From Flavobacterium sp. MedPE-SWcel (GTDB lineage Bacteria > Bacteroidota > Bacteroidia > Flavobacteriales > Flavobacteriaceae), in the NCBI GenBank assembly GCA_001874325.1, contig MPCW01000004.1:62001-126000 (forward strand): DNA of 64,000 bases. Reading direction: 5' to 3'. A program made the translations under genes and the position numbers. The notes beneath the pieces were generated by a model. That model was not told where the DNA came from, did no database searches, and saw only the letters and a list, made by a program, of their open reading frames with translations. Positions 49,176 to 59,047 of the stretch are shown here, one piece after another. Positions within the stretch are counted from its first letter, which is position 1; each line of letters opens with the position of its first letter.

Positions 49176-50519
49176 ATGAAGAAATTTTTCGAAGCGTTTG
49201 CCAATGTCTGGAAAATAGAGGAACTAAAAAACAGAATTTTAGTTACTCTGGGATTGTTACTAGTATACCGTTTTGGTGCACACGTAACTCTACCAGGTAT
49301 TGATGCTACAAAATTAAATAGCTTAACAGATCAGACTCAACAGGGTATTGGCTGGCTTATCGATGTATTTACAGGTGGTGCGTTTTCGCAAGCATCTGTA
49401 TTTGCATTAGGTATTATGCCATATATTTCAGCCTCGATTGTTGTACAGCTTATGGGTATTGCAATACCTTACTTGCAAAAGTTACAGAAGGAAGGTGAAA
49501 GCGGGAGAAAAAAGATAAACCAAATAACACGTTGGTTAACCATTGTTATTACATTGGTACAAGGACCAGGTTATATTTATAATTTATATAGAACACTTCC
49601 AGGAGAAGCGTTCTTATTACCATCTGATTCATTTCCGTTCCTTTTCTCATCAGTAGTAATACTTGCTACAGGTACTATATTTGCAATGTGGTTAGGTGAA
49701 AAGATAACAGATAAAGGTATTGGTAATGGTATATCATTATTAATATTAGTAGGTATTATTGCAAGAATGCCTCAAGCATTTATACAAGAATTTACTACTG
49801 TTGTAACTGATAACAATGGAGGACCAATGATACTGGTACTAGAGGTTGTTGCTTGGTTACTAGTAATAATTGTTTGTATACTTCTTATTATGGCTGTTCG
49901 TAAAATTCCAGTACAGTATGCAAGACGTACTGCAACGGGAGATTATGAAGAAGATTTGATGGATAGTAATAGACAATGGATACCCTTAAAGCTAAATGCT
50001 TCTGGAGTTATGCCAATTATATTTGCACAAGCGATTATGTTTATTCCTTCTGCTTTAGCAGGTTTATCAGATTCTGATATGGCAAATACCATTACAGCAC
50101 AGTTTCAAAATGTGTTTGGTTTAACCTACAATATTGTTTTTGCGTTATTAATTATAATTTTTACGTACTTTTACACCGCAATTACAGTGCCAACTAATAA
50201 AATGGCGGATGACCTTAAGAGAAGTGGAGGATTTATACCAGGAATAAGACCAGGTGTAGAGACGGGAGATTATTTAGACAAAATTATGTCATTAATCACA
50301 TTCCCAGGATCTTTATTTCTTGCGGTGATTGCTATTTTACCTGCAATAGCAGTTAGTTTTGGAATACAATCACAATGGGCTTTGTTTTATGGCGGAACAT
50401 CGCTTTTAATTATGGTAGGAGTTGCAATCGATACTATTCAACAAATAAATTCATACTTGCTTAATAAGCATTATGATGGTTTAATGAAGAGTGGTAAAAA
50501 TAGAAAAGCAGTAGCTTAA
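49176..50519 (+). CDS. secY: Preprotein translocase subunit SecY
   Basis: 447 aa polytopic; [15 protein letters not shown]; in spc operon. Confidence 0.98.
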   Translation: MKKFFEAFANVWKIEELKNRILVTLGLLLVYRFGAHVTLPGIDATKLNSLTDQTQQGIGWLIDVFTGGAFSQASVFALGIMPYISASIVVQLMGIAIPYLQKLQKEGESGRKKINQITRWLTIVITLVQGPGYIYNLYRTLPGEAFLLPSDSFPFLFSSVVILATGTIFAMWLGEKITDKGIGNGISLLILVGIIARMPQAFIQEFTTVVTDNNGGPMILVLEVVAWLLVIIVCILLIMAVRKIPVQYARRTATGDYEEDLMDSNRQWIPLKLNASGVMPIIFAQAIMFIPSALAGLSDSDMANTITAQFQNVFGLTYNIVFALLIIIFTYFYTAITVPTNKMADDLKRSGGFIPGIRPGVETGDYLDKIMSLITFPGSLFLAVIAILPAIAVSFGIQSQWALFYGGTSLLIMVGVAIDTIQQINSYLLNKHYDGLMKSGKNRKAVA

Positions 50520-50527
50520 TAATTTTT

Positions 50528-50743
50528 ATGGCAAAACAAGCAGCAATAGAACAAGACGGATCGATAATAGAAGCATTATCTAATGCAATGTTCCGTGTTG
50601 AATTAGAAAACGGGCATATAGTAATTGCTCACATTTCAGGAAAAATGCGAATGCATTATATCAAATTATTACCTGGTGATAAGGTGAAACTGGAAATGAG
50701 CCCTTACGATTTGACCAAAGCAAGAATTACTTATAGATATTAA
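50528..50743 (+). CDS. infA: Translation initiation factor IF-1
   Basis: [62 protein letters not shown]. Confidence 0.98.
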   Translation: MAKQAAIEQDGSIIEALSNAMFRVELENGHIVIAHISGKMRMHYIKLLPGDKVKLEMSPYDLTKARITYRY

Positions 50744-50754
50744 AAGCTATTAAA

Positions 50755-50871
50755 ATGAAAGTAAGAGCATCAGTAAAGAAAAGAAGTGCCGACTGCGTTA
50801 TTGTTCGTAGAAAAGGCAGATTATACGTTATTAACAAAAAGAATCCTAGATTTAAACAAAGACAAGGATAA
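50755..50871 (+). CDS. rpmJ: 50S ribosomal protein L36
   Basis: 38 aa, below the ORF-track cutoff: [38 protein letters not shown]. Confidence 0.95.
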   Translation: MKVRASVKKRSADCVIVRRKGRLYVINKKNPRFKQRQG

Positions 50872-50873
50872 TT

Positions 50874-51248
50874 ATGGCGAGAATTGCAGGGGTAGATATA
50901 CCTAAAAATAAGAGAGGAATCATTGCTTTAACTTATATCTTTGGTATTGGTAGAAGTAGAGCTACAGAGATTTTAGAAAAGGCTGAAGTTAGTCAAGATA
51001 AAAAAGTTCAAGAGTGGAATGATGATGAAATCAGTGCCATTCGTGATGCAGTTTCTTACTTCAAAATTGAAGGAGAACTACGTTCAGAAGTATCATTAAA
51101 CATCAAACGTTTAATGGATATCGGATGTTACAGAGGTATCCGTCATAGAGCAGGTTTACCATTAAGGGGACAGCGTACTAAGAATAACTCTAGAACTAGA
51201 AAAGGTAAAAGAAAAACTGTTGCTAACAAGAAAAAAGCAACTAAATAA
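50874..51248 (+). CDS. rpsM: 30S ribosomal protein S13
   Basis: [30 protein letters not shown]. Confidence 0.98.
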   Translation: MARIAGVDIPKNKRGIIALTYIFGIGRSRATEILEKAEVSQDKKVQEWNDDEISAIRDAVSYFKIEGELRSEVSLNIKRLMDIGCYRGIRHRAGLPLRGQRTKNNSRTRKGKRKTVANKKKATK

Positions 51249-51256
51249 TAAGTAGT

Positions 51257-51640
51257 ATGGCTAAAGCGAATACAAAAAAGCGTAAAGTTGTTGTAGAATC
51301 AACAGGCGAAGCTCATGTAAGTGCAACCTTCAATAACATTATCATTTCTTTGACAAACAAGAAAGGTGAAGTTATTTCTTGGTCTTCTGCTGGTAAAATG
51401 GGTTTTAGAGGTTCTAAAAAGAACACTCCTTATGCAGCTCAAATGGCAGCCGAAGATTGTAGCAAAGTTGCTATTGAAGCTGGACTTAAGAAAGTAAAGG
51501 TTTACGTTAAAGGACCTGGTAATGGTAGAGAATCTGCTATTAGGTCTTTACATAATGGAGGAATAGAAGTTACAGAAATTATTGATGTAACTCCAATGCC
51601 ACATAATGGTTGTCGTCCTCCTAAAAGAAGAAGAGTTTAA
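51257..51640 (+). CDS. rpsK: 30S ribosomal protein S11
   Basis: [39 protein letters not shown]. Confidence 0.98.
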   Translation: MAKANTKKRKVVVESTGEAHVSATFNNIIISLTNKKGEVISWSSAGKMGFRGSKKNTPYAAQMAAEDCSKVAIEAGLKKVKVYVKGPGNGRESAIRSLHNGGIEVTEIIDVTPMPHNGCRPPKRRRV

Positions 51641-51661
51641 TAAATTTTTATAGTATAACAC

Positions 51662-51715
51662 AAACAGGGTTAAGGATTATCGGAGGATTTGACCTGAATT
51701 CATAATCCCCTGTTT
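51662..51715 (+). ncRNA. Candidate S4 (rpsD) leader RNA
   Basis: AAACAGG-gttaa-GGATTAT-(21 nt containing AGG/CCT)-ATAATCC-CCTGTTT, 14 paired bases, then ATTAATTTTTT immediately before rpsD. Confidence 0.65.
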
Positions 51716-51729
51716 ATTAATTTTTTGAA

Positions 51730-52335
51730 ATGGCAAGATATACTGGTCCAAAGACAAAGATCGCTCGTAAATTTGGCGAGGCGATTTTCGGAGATGACAA
51801 ATCTTTCGAAAAAAGAAATTACCCACCGGGACAACACGGTAATGCAAAAAGAAGAGGTAAAAAATCTGAATATGCTATCCAACTTATGGAGAAGCAAAAA
51901 GCAAAGTATTCTTATGGAATTCTTGAAAAGCAATTCAGAAATTTATTTGAAAAAGCATCAGCAACTAAAGGTGTAACTGGTGAAGTTCTTTTACAATTAT
52001 GTGAATCAAGACTTGACAATGTGGTATTCAGAATGGGAATTGCACCTTCAAGAAGAGCTGCAAGACAAATAGTTTCTCACAGGCATATTACTGTAAATGG
52101 AGAATTGGTAAATATACCATCTTACCATTTAAAGCCAGGAGATAAAGTAGCTGTACGTGAAAAATCAAAATCTCTTGAAGCTATCGAACGTTCTTTATCT
52201 AACTCTGCTCACGTATATGAGTGGATCACTTGGAATAATGATCTTAAAGAGGGTACTTTCGTTTCAGTACCAGCTAGAATCCAAATTCCTGAAAATATTA
52301 AAGAACAACTAATCGTTGAGTTGTATAACAAATAA
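51730..52335 (+). CDS. rpsD: 30S ribosomal protein S4
   Basis: [55 protein letters not shown]. Confidence 0.98.
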   Translation: MARYTGPKTKIARKFGEAIFGDDKSFEKRNYPPGQHGNAKRRGKKSEYAIQLMEKQKAKYSYGILEKQFRNLFEKASATKGVTGEVLLQLCESRLDNVVFRMGIAPSRRAARQIVSHRHITVNGELVNIPSYHLKPGDKVAVREKSKSLEAIERSLSNSAHVYEWITWNNDLKEGTFVSVPARIQIPENIKEQLIVELYNK

Positions 52336-52352
52336 TAGACATTAGTCGTAAT

Positions 52353-53345
52353 ATGGCAATATTTAATTTTCAAAAGCCCGATAAAGTTATCATGATCGAT
52401 TCTACCGATTTTGTGGGGAAATTCGAATTTCGTCCACTAGAACCGGGGTATGGATTAACTGTTGGTAACGCACTTAGAAGAGTTTTGCTTTCTTCATTAG
52501 AAGGATATGCAATTACTTCAATTCGCATTGAAGGGGTAGATCATGAATTCTCTACAATTCCAGGGGTAGTTGAAGATGTAACAGAAATAATTTTGAACTT
52601 AAAACAGGTTCGTTTCAAACGTCAGATTGAGGATGTTGATAACGAGTCGGTTACTATTTCTTATACAGGGAAAGATCAGCTTACTGCTGGTGATTTCCAA
52701 AAATTCATCTCAGGATTTCAGGTTCTAAACCCGGATCTTGTAATCTGCAACATGGATAGCGGTATAAACTTAAACCTAGAACTTACTATAGAGAAAGGTA
52801 GAGGTTATGTGCCAGCTGAAGAGAATAAAAAGCAAAATGCAGCTATAGGTACTATTTTTACAGATTCTATTTACACACCAGTAAAGAATGTAAAATATGC
52901 AATAGAAAACTTTCGTGTTGAACAAAAAACTGATTATGAAAAATTAGTTTTTGAAATCATTACAGATGGTTCTATTCATCCTAAAGATGCACTTACTGAG
53001 GCAGCAAAGACACTTATTCACCACTTTATGCTGTTCTCTGATGAAAGGATAACACTTGAGGCTGATGAGATAGCACAAACAGAATCTTATGATGAGGAGT
53101 CATTGCACATGAGGCAACTTCTTAAGACTAAGTTGGTAGATATGGATCTTTCTGTAAGAGCATTAAATTGTTTGAAAGCGGCTGAAGTTGATACATTAGG
53201 AGATTTAGTATCGTTCAATAAAAATGATTTAATGAAGTTCCGTAACTTTGGTAAAAAATCTTTGACTGAGCTTGATGAGCTTGTTGCTGCCAAAAATTTA
53301 CACTTCGGGATGGATTTAACGAAATATAAATTAGATAAAGAATAA
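52353..53345 (+). CDS. rpoA: DNA-directed RNA polymerase subunit alpha
   Basis: [28 protein letters not shown]; alpha-CTD. Confidence 0.98.
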   Translation: MAIFNFQKPDKVIMIDSTDFVGKFEFRPLEPGYGLTVGNALRRVLLSSLEGYAITSIRIEGVDHEFSTIPGVVEDVTEIILNLKQVRFKRQIEDVDNESVTISYTGKDQLTAGDFQKFISGFQVLNPDLVICNMDSGINLNLELTIEKGRGYVPAEENKKQNAAIGTIFTDSIYTPVKNVKYAIENFRVEQKTDYEKLVFEIITDGSIHPKDALTEAAKTLIHHFMLFSDERITLEADEIAQTESYDEESLHMRQLLKTKLVDMDLSVRALNCLKAAEVDTLGDLVSFNKNDLMKFRNFGKKSLTELDELVAAKNLHFGMDLTKYKLDKE

Positions 53346-53378
53346 TCTGAATCGTAACGATTCACATTACAGATAGCA

Positions 53379-53870
53379 ATGAGACACGGAAAAAAAGTAA
53401 ATCACTTAGGCAGGCAAAGAGGGCATAGGAAAGCTATGCTTGCTAATATGGCTTGCTCACTTATAGAGCACAAGCGTATCAATACGACAGTTGCTAAGGC
53501 GAAAGCTCTTAAGCAATTTGTTGAGCCATTGATTACAAAGTCTAAAGAAGATACTACTCATAACAGACGTATTGTTTTTTCTTACCTTAGAAATAAATAT
53601 GCTGTTACTGAACTTTTCAGAGAGGTATCTGCAAAAGTTGGAGATCGTCCAGGAGGATATACTCGTATTATCAAATTAGGTAATCGTCTTGGAGATAATG
53701 CTGATATGGCAATGATCGAACTTGTAGACTATAATGAACTATATAATGTAGCTAAGAAAGAGGCTAAGAAAACTACTCGTCGTAGTAGATCTAAAGCTGA
53801 TAACAATGCTCCTGCTGCTGACGCTGCTCCTGCAACTGAAACAGAGGAAAATAACGAAGCTGCTGAATAA
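53379..53870 (+). CDS. rplQ: 50S ribosomal protein L17
   Basis: [37 protein letters not shown]; Ala/Glu-rich C-terminal tail. Confidence 0.98.
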   Translation: MRHGKKVNHLGRQRGHRKAMLANMACSLIEHKRINTTVAKAKALKQFVEPLITKSKEDTTHNRRIVFSYLRNKYAVTELFREVSAKVGDRPGGYTRIIKLGNRLGDNADMAMIELVDYNELYNVAKKEAKKTTRRSRSKADNNAPAADAAPATETEENNEAAE

Positions 53871-53901
53871 TCATGATTCAATTGATTTTTCAATAATACA
53901 G

Positions 53902-53938
53902 AAAAGGGATAAACTAAAATAGTTTATCCCTTTTTTTT
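53902..53938 (+). terminator. Terminator of the ribosomal supercluster
   Basis: AAAAGGGATAAACTA-AAA-TAGTTTATCCCTTTT followed by TTTT. Confidence 0.92.
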
Positions 53939-54022
53939 GAATTATAATGAAAGTTATGGTATTGTTTTATAGCTGATATGTAAAATTTATCAATCGGTTT
54001 TTACTAAAACAATTTTTTAAAG

Positions 54023-54030
54023 TAAATTTG
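54023..54030 (+). promoter_or_regulatory. -7 promoter box TAAATTTG (carA)
   Basis: TAnnTTTG match 27 nt before the carA start. Confidence 0.5.
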
Positions 54031-54056
54031 CACACAACACAACAACAAATACATAA

Positions 54057-55163
54057 ATGAAATATTCTAACAGAGATCAAGCAATACTTCTTTTAGCAGA
54101 TGGCACTATATTTTATGGAAAATCTATAGGTATAGAAGGTACTGTTTTTGGTGAAGTATGTTTTAATACTGGAATGACTGGTTATCAGGAAATTTTTACC
54201 GACCCTTCTTATTTTGGGCAAATAATGGTGGCTTCAAACCCGCATATAGGTAATTATGGTGTTAATGAAGAAGAAGTAGAGGCTGATAGTATAATGATAT
54301 CAGGACTAGTTTGTAAAAACTTTAGTTTTAATCATTCTAGAGCTAATTCATCAGGAAGCCTTAAAGAGTATTTTGAAGCACAAAATCTTGTAGCAATATC
54401 TGATGTTGATACTAGAGCTTTAGTTAGCTATATCAGAGATAATGGAGCTATGAACTCTGTAATATGTACTGATGGTACAGCTATTGAGGAGTTAAAAGAG
54501 AAGTTGTCTCAAGTGCCGGATATGAAAGGTTTAGAACTTGCCTCTAAAGTATCTACAAAAGAACCTTACTTTGTAGGTAATCCTGATGCAAAATATAAAG
54601 TAGCAGCATTAGATTTGGGAATTAAAAAGAATATCCTTAGAAATTTAGTTGCGAGAGATTGCTATGTAAAAGTATTCCCATATAATGCAAATTATACAGA
54701 TATGAAAGATTTTAACTCTGATGGATATTTCTTATCTAATGGACCTGGAGATCCTTCACCACTTGTAGGAGCTCAAGAGATTGCTAAGAAAATATTAGAA
54801 GAGGATAAACCAGTTTTTGGTATTTGTCTTGGTCATCAGGTATTAGCATTGGCTAACGGAATATCTACTTATAAGATGTTTAATGGGCATAGAGGAATTA
54901 ACCATCCAGTAAAAAATCTTCTTACTGGTGAGGGTGAAATTACTTCTCAAAATCATGGTTTTGCTGTAGTTCGTGAAGAGTTAGAAAATCATACTGATTT
55001 TGAAATAACTCATGAGCATGTAAATGATGGTACGGTTGCAGGAATGAGAATGAAAAACAAAAACTGTTTCTCTGTTCAGTATCATCCTGAAGCTAATCCA
55101 GGCCCACATGATGCTACATATCTTTTTGATATGTTTATTGCTAATATCGAAAAATCAAAATAA
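54057..55163 (+). CDS. carA: Carbamoyl-phosphate synthase small subunit
   Basis: FGICLGHQVLALA amidotransferase Cys; FNTGMTGYQEIFTDPSYFGQI. Confidence 0.96.
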   Translation: MKYSNRDQAILLLADGTIFYGKSIGIEGTVFGEVCFNTGMTGYQEIFTDPSYFGQIMVASNPHIGNYGVNEEEVEADSIMISGLVCKNFSFNHSRANSSGSLKEYFEAQNLVAISDVDTRALVSYIRDNGAMNSVICTDGTAIEELKEKLSQVPDMKGLELASKVSTKEPYFVGNPDAKYKVAALDLGIKKNILRNLVARDCYVKVFPYNANYTDMKDFNSDGYFLSNGPGDPSPLVGAQEIAKKILEEDKPVFGICLGHQVLALANGISTYKMFNGHRGINHPVKNLLTGEGEITSQNHGFAVVREELENHTDFEITHEHVNDGTVAGMRMKNKNCFSVQYHPEANPGPHDATYLFDMFIANIEKSK

Positions 55164-55241
55164 AACATATAAAGTGAATGGTCTATAACGTTTGCGTTTA
55201 TAAGTTTTTGTGAATTAAGGGATTTGATATTCTAAAATATA

Positions 55242-55249
55242 TAAATTTG
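55242..55249 (+). promoter_or_regulatory. -7 promoter box TAAATTTG (eno)
   Basis: TAnnTTTG match upstream of eno. Confidence 0.45.
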
Positions 55250-55296
55250 CTTTCGAGACTAAGAAATCAACCAAAAAAATAATAAAATAAGAACTC

Positions 55297-56586
55297 ATGA
55301 GTATCATTATTAAAGTACATGCAAGACAAATATTAGATTCACGAGGAAACCCTACAGTTGAAGTAGATGTTATTACTGAAAATGGGATATTAGGTAGAGC
55401 CGCAGTTCCTTCTGGAGCTTCTACAGGAGAGCACGAAGCAGTAGAGCTACGTGATGGTGGTAATGCTTATATGGGTAAAGGTGTATCTAAAGCGATAGAG
55501 AATGTAAATGTTACTATTGCAAGTGAGCTTGTTGGTATGTCAGTATTTGAGCAAAATGGAATTGATAAAATGATGATTGAGCTTGATGGTACGCCTAATA
55601 AATCTAAACTAGGAGCTAATGCTATTTTAGGTGTTTCTCTTGCAGCAGCTAAAGCAGCAGCTAATGAGTTAGGTATGCCATTATATAGATATGTAGGAGG
55701 TGTTTCGGCTAATACATTACCTGTACCAATGATGAATATAATCAATGGAGGTTCACACTCTGATGCGCCTATCGCATTTCAAGAGTTTATGATTATGCCA
55801 GTAAAGGCTAAGAATTTCTCTCATTCAATGCAAATTGGTACAGAGATATTTCATAACCTTAAAAAAGTATTACATGATAGAGGTTTAAGTACTGCTGTAG
55901 GTGATGAAGGTGGTTTTGCCCCAACACTTGATGGTACTGAGGATGCTCTTGATACTATTAAAAAAGCAGTAGAAAACGCTGGATATAAATTTGGTGAAGA
56001 GGTTAAAATCGCACTAGACTGTGCATCGGCTGAATTTTATGTTGATGGGAAATATGATTATACTAAGTTTGAAGGTGATAAAGGAGTTGTAAGAACATCT
56101 AAAGAACAAGCTGATTACCTTGCGGAGTTAACATCTAAATACCCAATTGTATCTATTGAGGATGGTATGGATGAGAATGACTGGGATGGTTGGAAATATC
56201 TTACTGAGCTTGTAGGTGATAAAGTACAGCTTGTAGGTGATGATTTATTTGTAACGAATGTAGAGCGTCTTAGCAAAGGTATTGCTAATGATACTGCTAA
56301 TTCGATTCTTATAAAAGTTAATCAAATAGGTACACTTACAGAGACTATTGCAGCTGTAAACATGGCACATAATGCAAGTTATACATCAGTAATGTCACAC
56401 CGTTCTGGAGAGACAGAAGATAACACTATTGCTGATCTTGCTGTAGCGCTTAATTGTGGTCAAATTAAAACAGGTTCTGCTTCACGTAGTGACCGTATGT
56501 CAAAATATAATCAATTATTAAGAATAGAAGAAGAACTAGCTGATGTAGCTTATTTTCCAGGAGAAAATGCTTTTAAAGTAAAGTAG
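55297..56586 (+). CDS. eno: Enolase
   Basis: [46 protein letters not shown]. Confidence 0.98.
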   Translation: MSIIIKVHARQILDSRGNPTVEVDVITENGILGRAAVPSGASTGEHEAVELRDGGNAYMGKGVSKAIENVNVTIASELVGMSVFEQNGIDKMMIELDGTPNKSKLGANAILGVSLAAAKAAANELGMPLYRYVGGVSANTLPVPMMNIINGGSHSDAPIAFQEFMIMPVKAKNFSHSMQIGTEIFHNLKKVLHDRGLSTAVGDEGGFAPTLDGTEDALDTIKKAVENAGYKFGEEVKIALDCASAEFYVDGKYDYTKFEGDKGVVRTSKEQADYLAELTSKYPIVSIEDGMDENDWDGWKYLTELVGDKVQLVGDDLFVTNVERLSKGIANDTANSILIKVNQIGTLTETIAAVNMAHNASYTSVMSHRSGETEDNTIADLAVALNCGQIKTGSASRSDRMSKYNQLLRIEEELADVAYFPGENAFKVK

Positions 56587-56613
56587 TTCCTCAGTTTTTA
56601 AATATATAATTTC

Positions 56614-56640
56614 AAAGGCTCGCTACTAGCGAGCCTTTTT
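56614..56640 (+). terminator. Intrinsic terminator after eno
   Basis: AAAGGCTCGCT-act-AGCGAGCCTTTTTTT. Confidence 0.9.
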
Positions 56641-56720
56641 TTATTGAGAAAAGATGAGAATAATTGGTAGGGTATTTTAACATTTAAATGTTTTATGTTA
56701 AAAATGCTAAAATTCAATTA

Positions 56721-58886
56721 ATGATGAAACAGAAATTACTTATTATTTTATTATTCGTAGCCGTAGTGGCAAATGCTCAAATTGTAAACATTCCAGATAC
56801 TAACTTTAAAAATAAACTGGTAGCAGCCAATGTTAATACTCCTAATGCTTATACTGCACAAGATGCAAATGGCGATTATATGGTGGTTGATGTTAATGCT
56901 GATGGAGAAATACAAGAAAGTGAAGCGCAAGCAGTGTATAGACTTCGTTTACATAATGCTAATATTGCAGACCTAACAGGAATTCAATCTTTTACTAATT
57001 TAACTCATTTGTTAGCTAGCAACAACGGAGGGCTTACATCATTAGATCTTTCTAATATGACAAGCTTATTAGAAGTATATACAGAATATTGTGGACTTAC
57101 ATCTTTAGATGTTACAGGTTGTTCAAGCCTAGAAAGGTTAGAGTGTGGAGTAAATCAATTAACAAGTCTAGACCTTACAGGAGTTTCTAGCCTAGAGTTT
57201 TTAACTTGCTTTAATAATGAATTAACAAGTTTAGATTTTTCTCCAGTAAACTTAACATATTTCTATGCTGGTGATAATTTATTTACTGAGATAGACCTTT
57301 CTACTCAAACTAACTTACTAGGGTTTAGTTTATATAATTGTTCTAATCTTACTACTGTTTATGTGAAAAATGGGACAGTTCAAGAGTTTAATGGAGAAGA
57401 GTTTGGTGAGTGTGGTAGTCTAAGTTATGTATGTGTAGATGAAGAAGAATATCAAGAAGCTTATACTAGTATTTCATCTGCAATAGAATGGGGAACTGAT
57501 ATTACTATAGAAGATGTAACAATTACAACAACTTGTTCTCAAACAGGCGAAGAAGGTAATGAAATTACAGGTACTGTACGATTTGATATGGATTCTAACG
57601 GATGTGATGCAACTGATTTAACACAAAGCTTTGTAAAAGTTACTTCTACTCATGATAATAATGTTACAACAATATTTACGCAGCCTAATGGTTACTATAG
57701 TTTTTCTACAGAAACAGGAGATTATGATGTAGCGCTTGATTTAAGTGATGCGCCTTACTTTACTTCGGTAGCTCCTTCTACAATTAACTTTGCAGCATTA
57801 GATGGTACAGTTGTAACACAGGATCTTTGTATTACGCCAGATGGTATACACCCAGACCTTGAAGTCGTGGTAGCTACAAACTGGGGTATGTCGCCTGGTT
57901 TTGATGCGATATATTATATAGTATATAGAAATAATGGAAACCAAATGTTAGATGGTGATATCTCATTTAGTTTTGACGATACCGTATTACAACATGTTTC
58001 TGCTTCACCTGCTTATGATAATGCGTCTACAGGTTCGTTATCTTGGAATTTCTCAGACTTAGAGCCTTTCGAAACACGTCAAATAGTGTTAACACTTCAT
58101 GTGAATAGTCCTACAGATACTCCAGCAGTAAATATAGATGAAGAGTTTACTTTTACAGCTTTAGGAACAACATCTCAAACAGATGCTGATCTGGATAACA
58201 ACGAATCTACTTTTACACAAATAACAACAGGTTCTTTTGATCCTAATAACATTGTTTGTCTTCAAGGTGATACTGCTTCTCCAGATGATATAGGGGAGTA
58301 CTTACACTATACTATTAACTTCGAAAATATAGGTACAGGTGCAGCACAGTTTGTAGTAGTTACTGATGAAATTGATGCGACAGAGTATGATGTAAATTCA
58401 TTACAAGTATTAAACAGTTCTCATGCAGTAAATGCAATCTTAGAAAATAACACGGTTACATTTAGATTTGATGATATTGACTTAGCACCAGATGCTCAAG
58501 GTAATGTTACATTTAAAATTAAATCACTAAATACGATAGCAGTAGGAGAATCTGTAATGAACGATGCTAGTATTGTATTTGACTTTAATGAGGCAATAGA
58601 AACAAATGAAGCAGTTACAACATTTGAGGCTACGGCTAACGTGAAAGATTTTACTAAAAATAAAGTAGCTGTTTATCCTAACCCAGTAAAAGATATTGTT
58701 TCTATTACATCTAATAGTATGATTAAAACAGTAAGCATATATGATGTACAGGGTAGACTTTTAAATACAGTTACTGTAAACGATGTTACTACTCAATTAA
58801 ATTTTTCAGATAAACCAGAGGGGATCTATTTAACTAAGATTACTACTAATAACGGTACAACAATCGAAAAGGTTATTAAAAATTAA
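56721..58886 (+). CDS. T9SS type A sorting domain-containing protein with LRR-like repeats
   Basis: Signal peptide; DVNADGEIQESEA; repeated 'LTSLDLSNMTSLLEV / LTSLDVTGCSSLERL'; C-terminal VAVYPNPVKDIVSI...EGIYLTKITTNNGTTIEKVIKN. Track start 56688 lies upstream of the likely ATG 56721/56724. Confidence 0.88.
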   Translation: MMKQKLLIILLFVAVVANAQIVNIPDTNFKNKLVAANVNTPNAYTAQDANGDYMVVDVNADGEIQESEAQAVYRLRLHNANIADLTGIQSFTNLTHLLASNNGGLTSLDLSNMTSLLEVYTEYCGLTSLDVTGCSSLERLECGVNQLTSLDLTGVSSLEFLTCFNNELTSLDFSPVNLTYFYAGDNLFTEIDLSTQTNLLGFSLYNCSNLTTVYVKNGTVQEFNGEEFGECGSLSYVCVDEEEYQEAYTSISSAIEWGTDITIEDVTITTTCSQTGEEGNEITGTVRFDMDSNGCDATDLTQSFVKVTSTHDNNVTTIFTQPNGYYSFSTETGDYDVALDLSDAPYFTSVAPSTINFAALDGTVVTQDLCITPDGIHPDLEVVVATNWGMSPGFDAIYYIVYRNNGNQMLDGDISFSFDDTVLQHVSASPAYDNASTGSLSWNFSDLEPFETRQIVLTLHVNSPTDTPAVNIDEEFTFTALGTTSQTDADLDNNESTFTQITTGSFDPNNIVCLQGDTASPDDIGEYLHYTINFENIGTGAAQFVVVTDEIDATEYDVNSLQVLNSSHAVNAILENNTVTFRFDDIDLAPDAQGNVTFKIKSLNTIAVGESVMNDASIVFDFNEAIETNEAVTTFEATANVKDFTKNKVAVYPNPVKDIVSITSNSMIKTVSIYDVQGRLLNTVTVNDVTTQLNFSDKPEGIYLTKITTNNGTTIEKVIKN

Positions 58887-58913
58887 TTCTTCATGTGCAG
58901 TTAGTTGTGCGAG

Positions 58914-58943
58914 AGCCTATCTTTTTAGATAGGCTTTTGTTTT
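58914..58943 (+). terminator. Intrinsic terminator
   Basis: AGCCTATCT-tttt-AGATAGGCT then TTTGTTTT. Confidence 0.85.
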
Positions 58944-58961
58944 ATATAATAGTTAGTGTCG

Positions 58962-58991
58962 AATTCTAAATTATAACGTTCAAATTCTAAA
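58962..58991 (+). promoter_or_regulatory. Putative LytTR-type operator (direct repeat)
   Basis: AATTCTAAA-N12-AATTCTAAA, 21-bp period, ending 7 bp upstream of the -33 TTG. Confidence 0.5.
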
Positions 58992-58998
58992 CAGTGTA

Positions 58999-59027
58999 TT
59001 GTTAATTGTATGAAAATGATAAATTTG
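58999..59027 (+). promoter_or_regulatory. Promoter of sensor kinase gene (TTG-N18-TAAATTTG)
   Basis: TTG 58999-59001, TAAATTTG 59020-59027. Confidence 0.6.
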
Positions 59028-59047
59028 TTTAATTATACTCTAGATTT

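Noticed and set aside
51725-51976. 83-aa + strand ORF overlapping rpsD in another frame
   Set aside because: Lies inside the highly conserved rpsD coding sequence; no independent support
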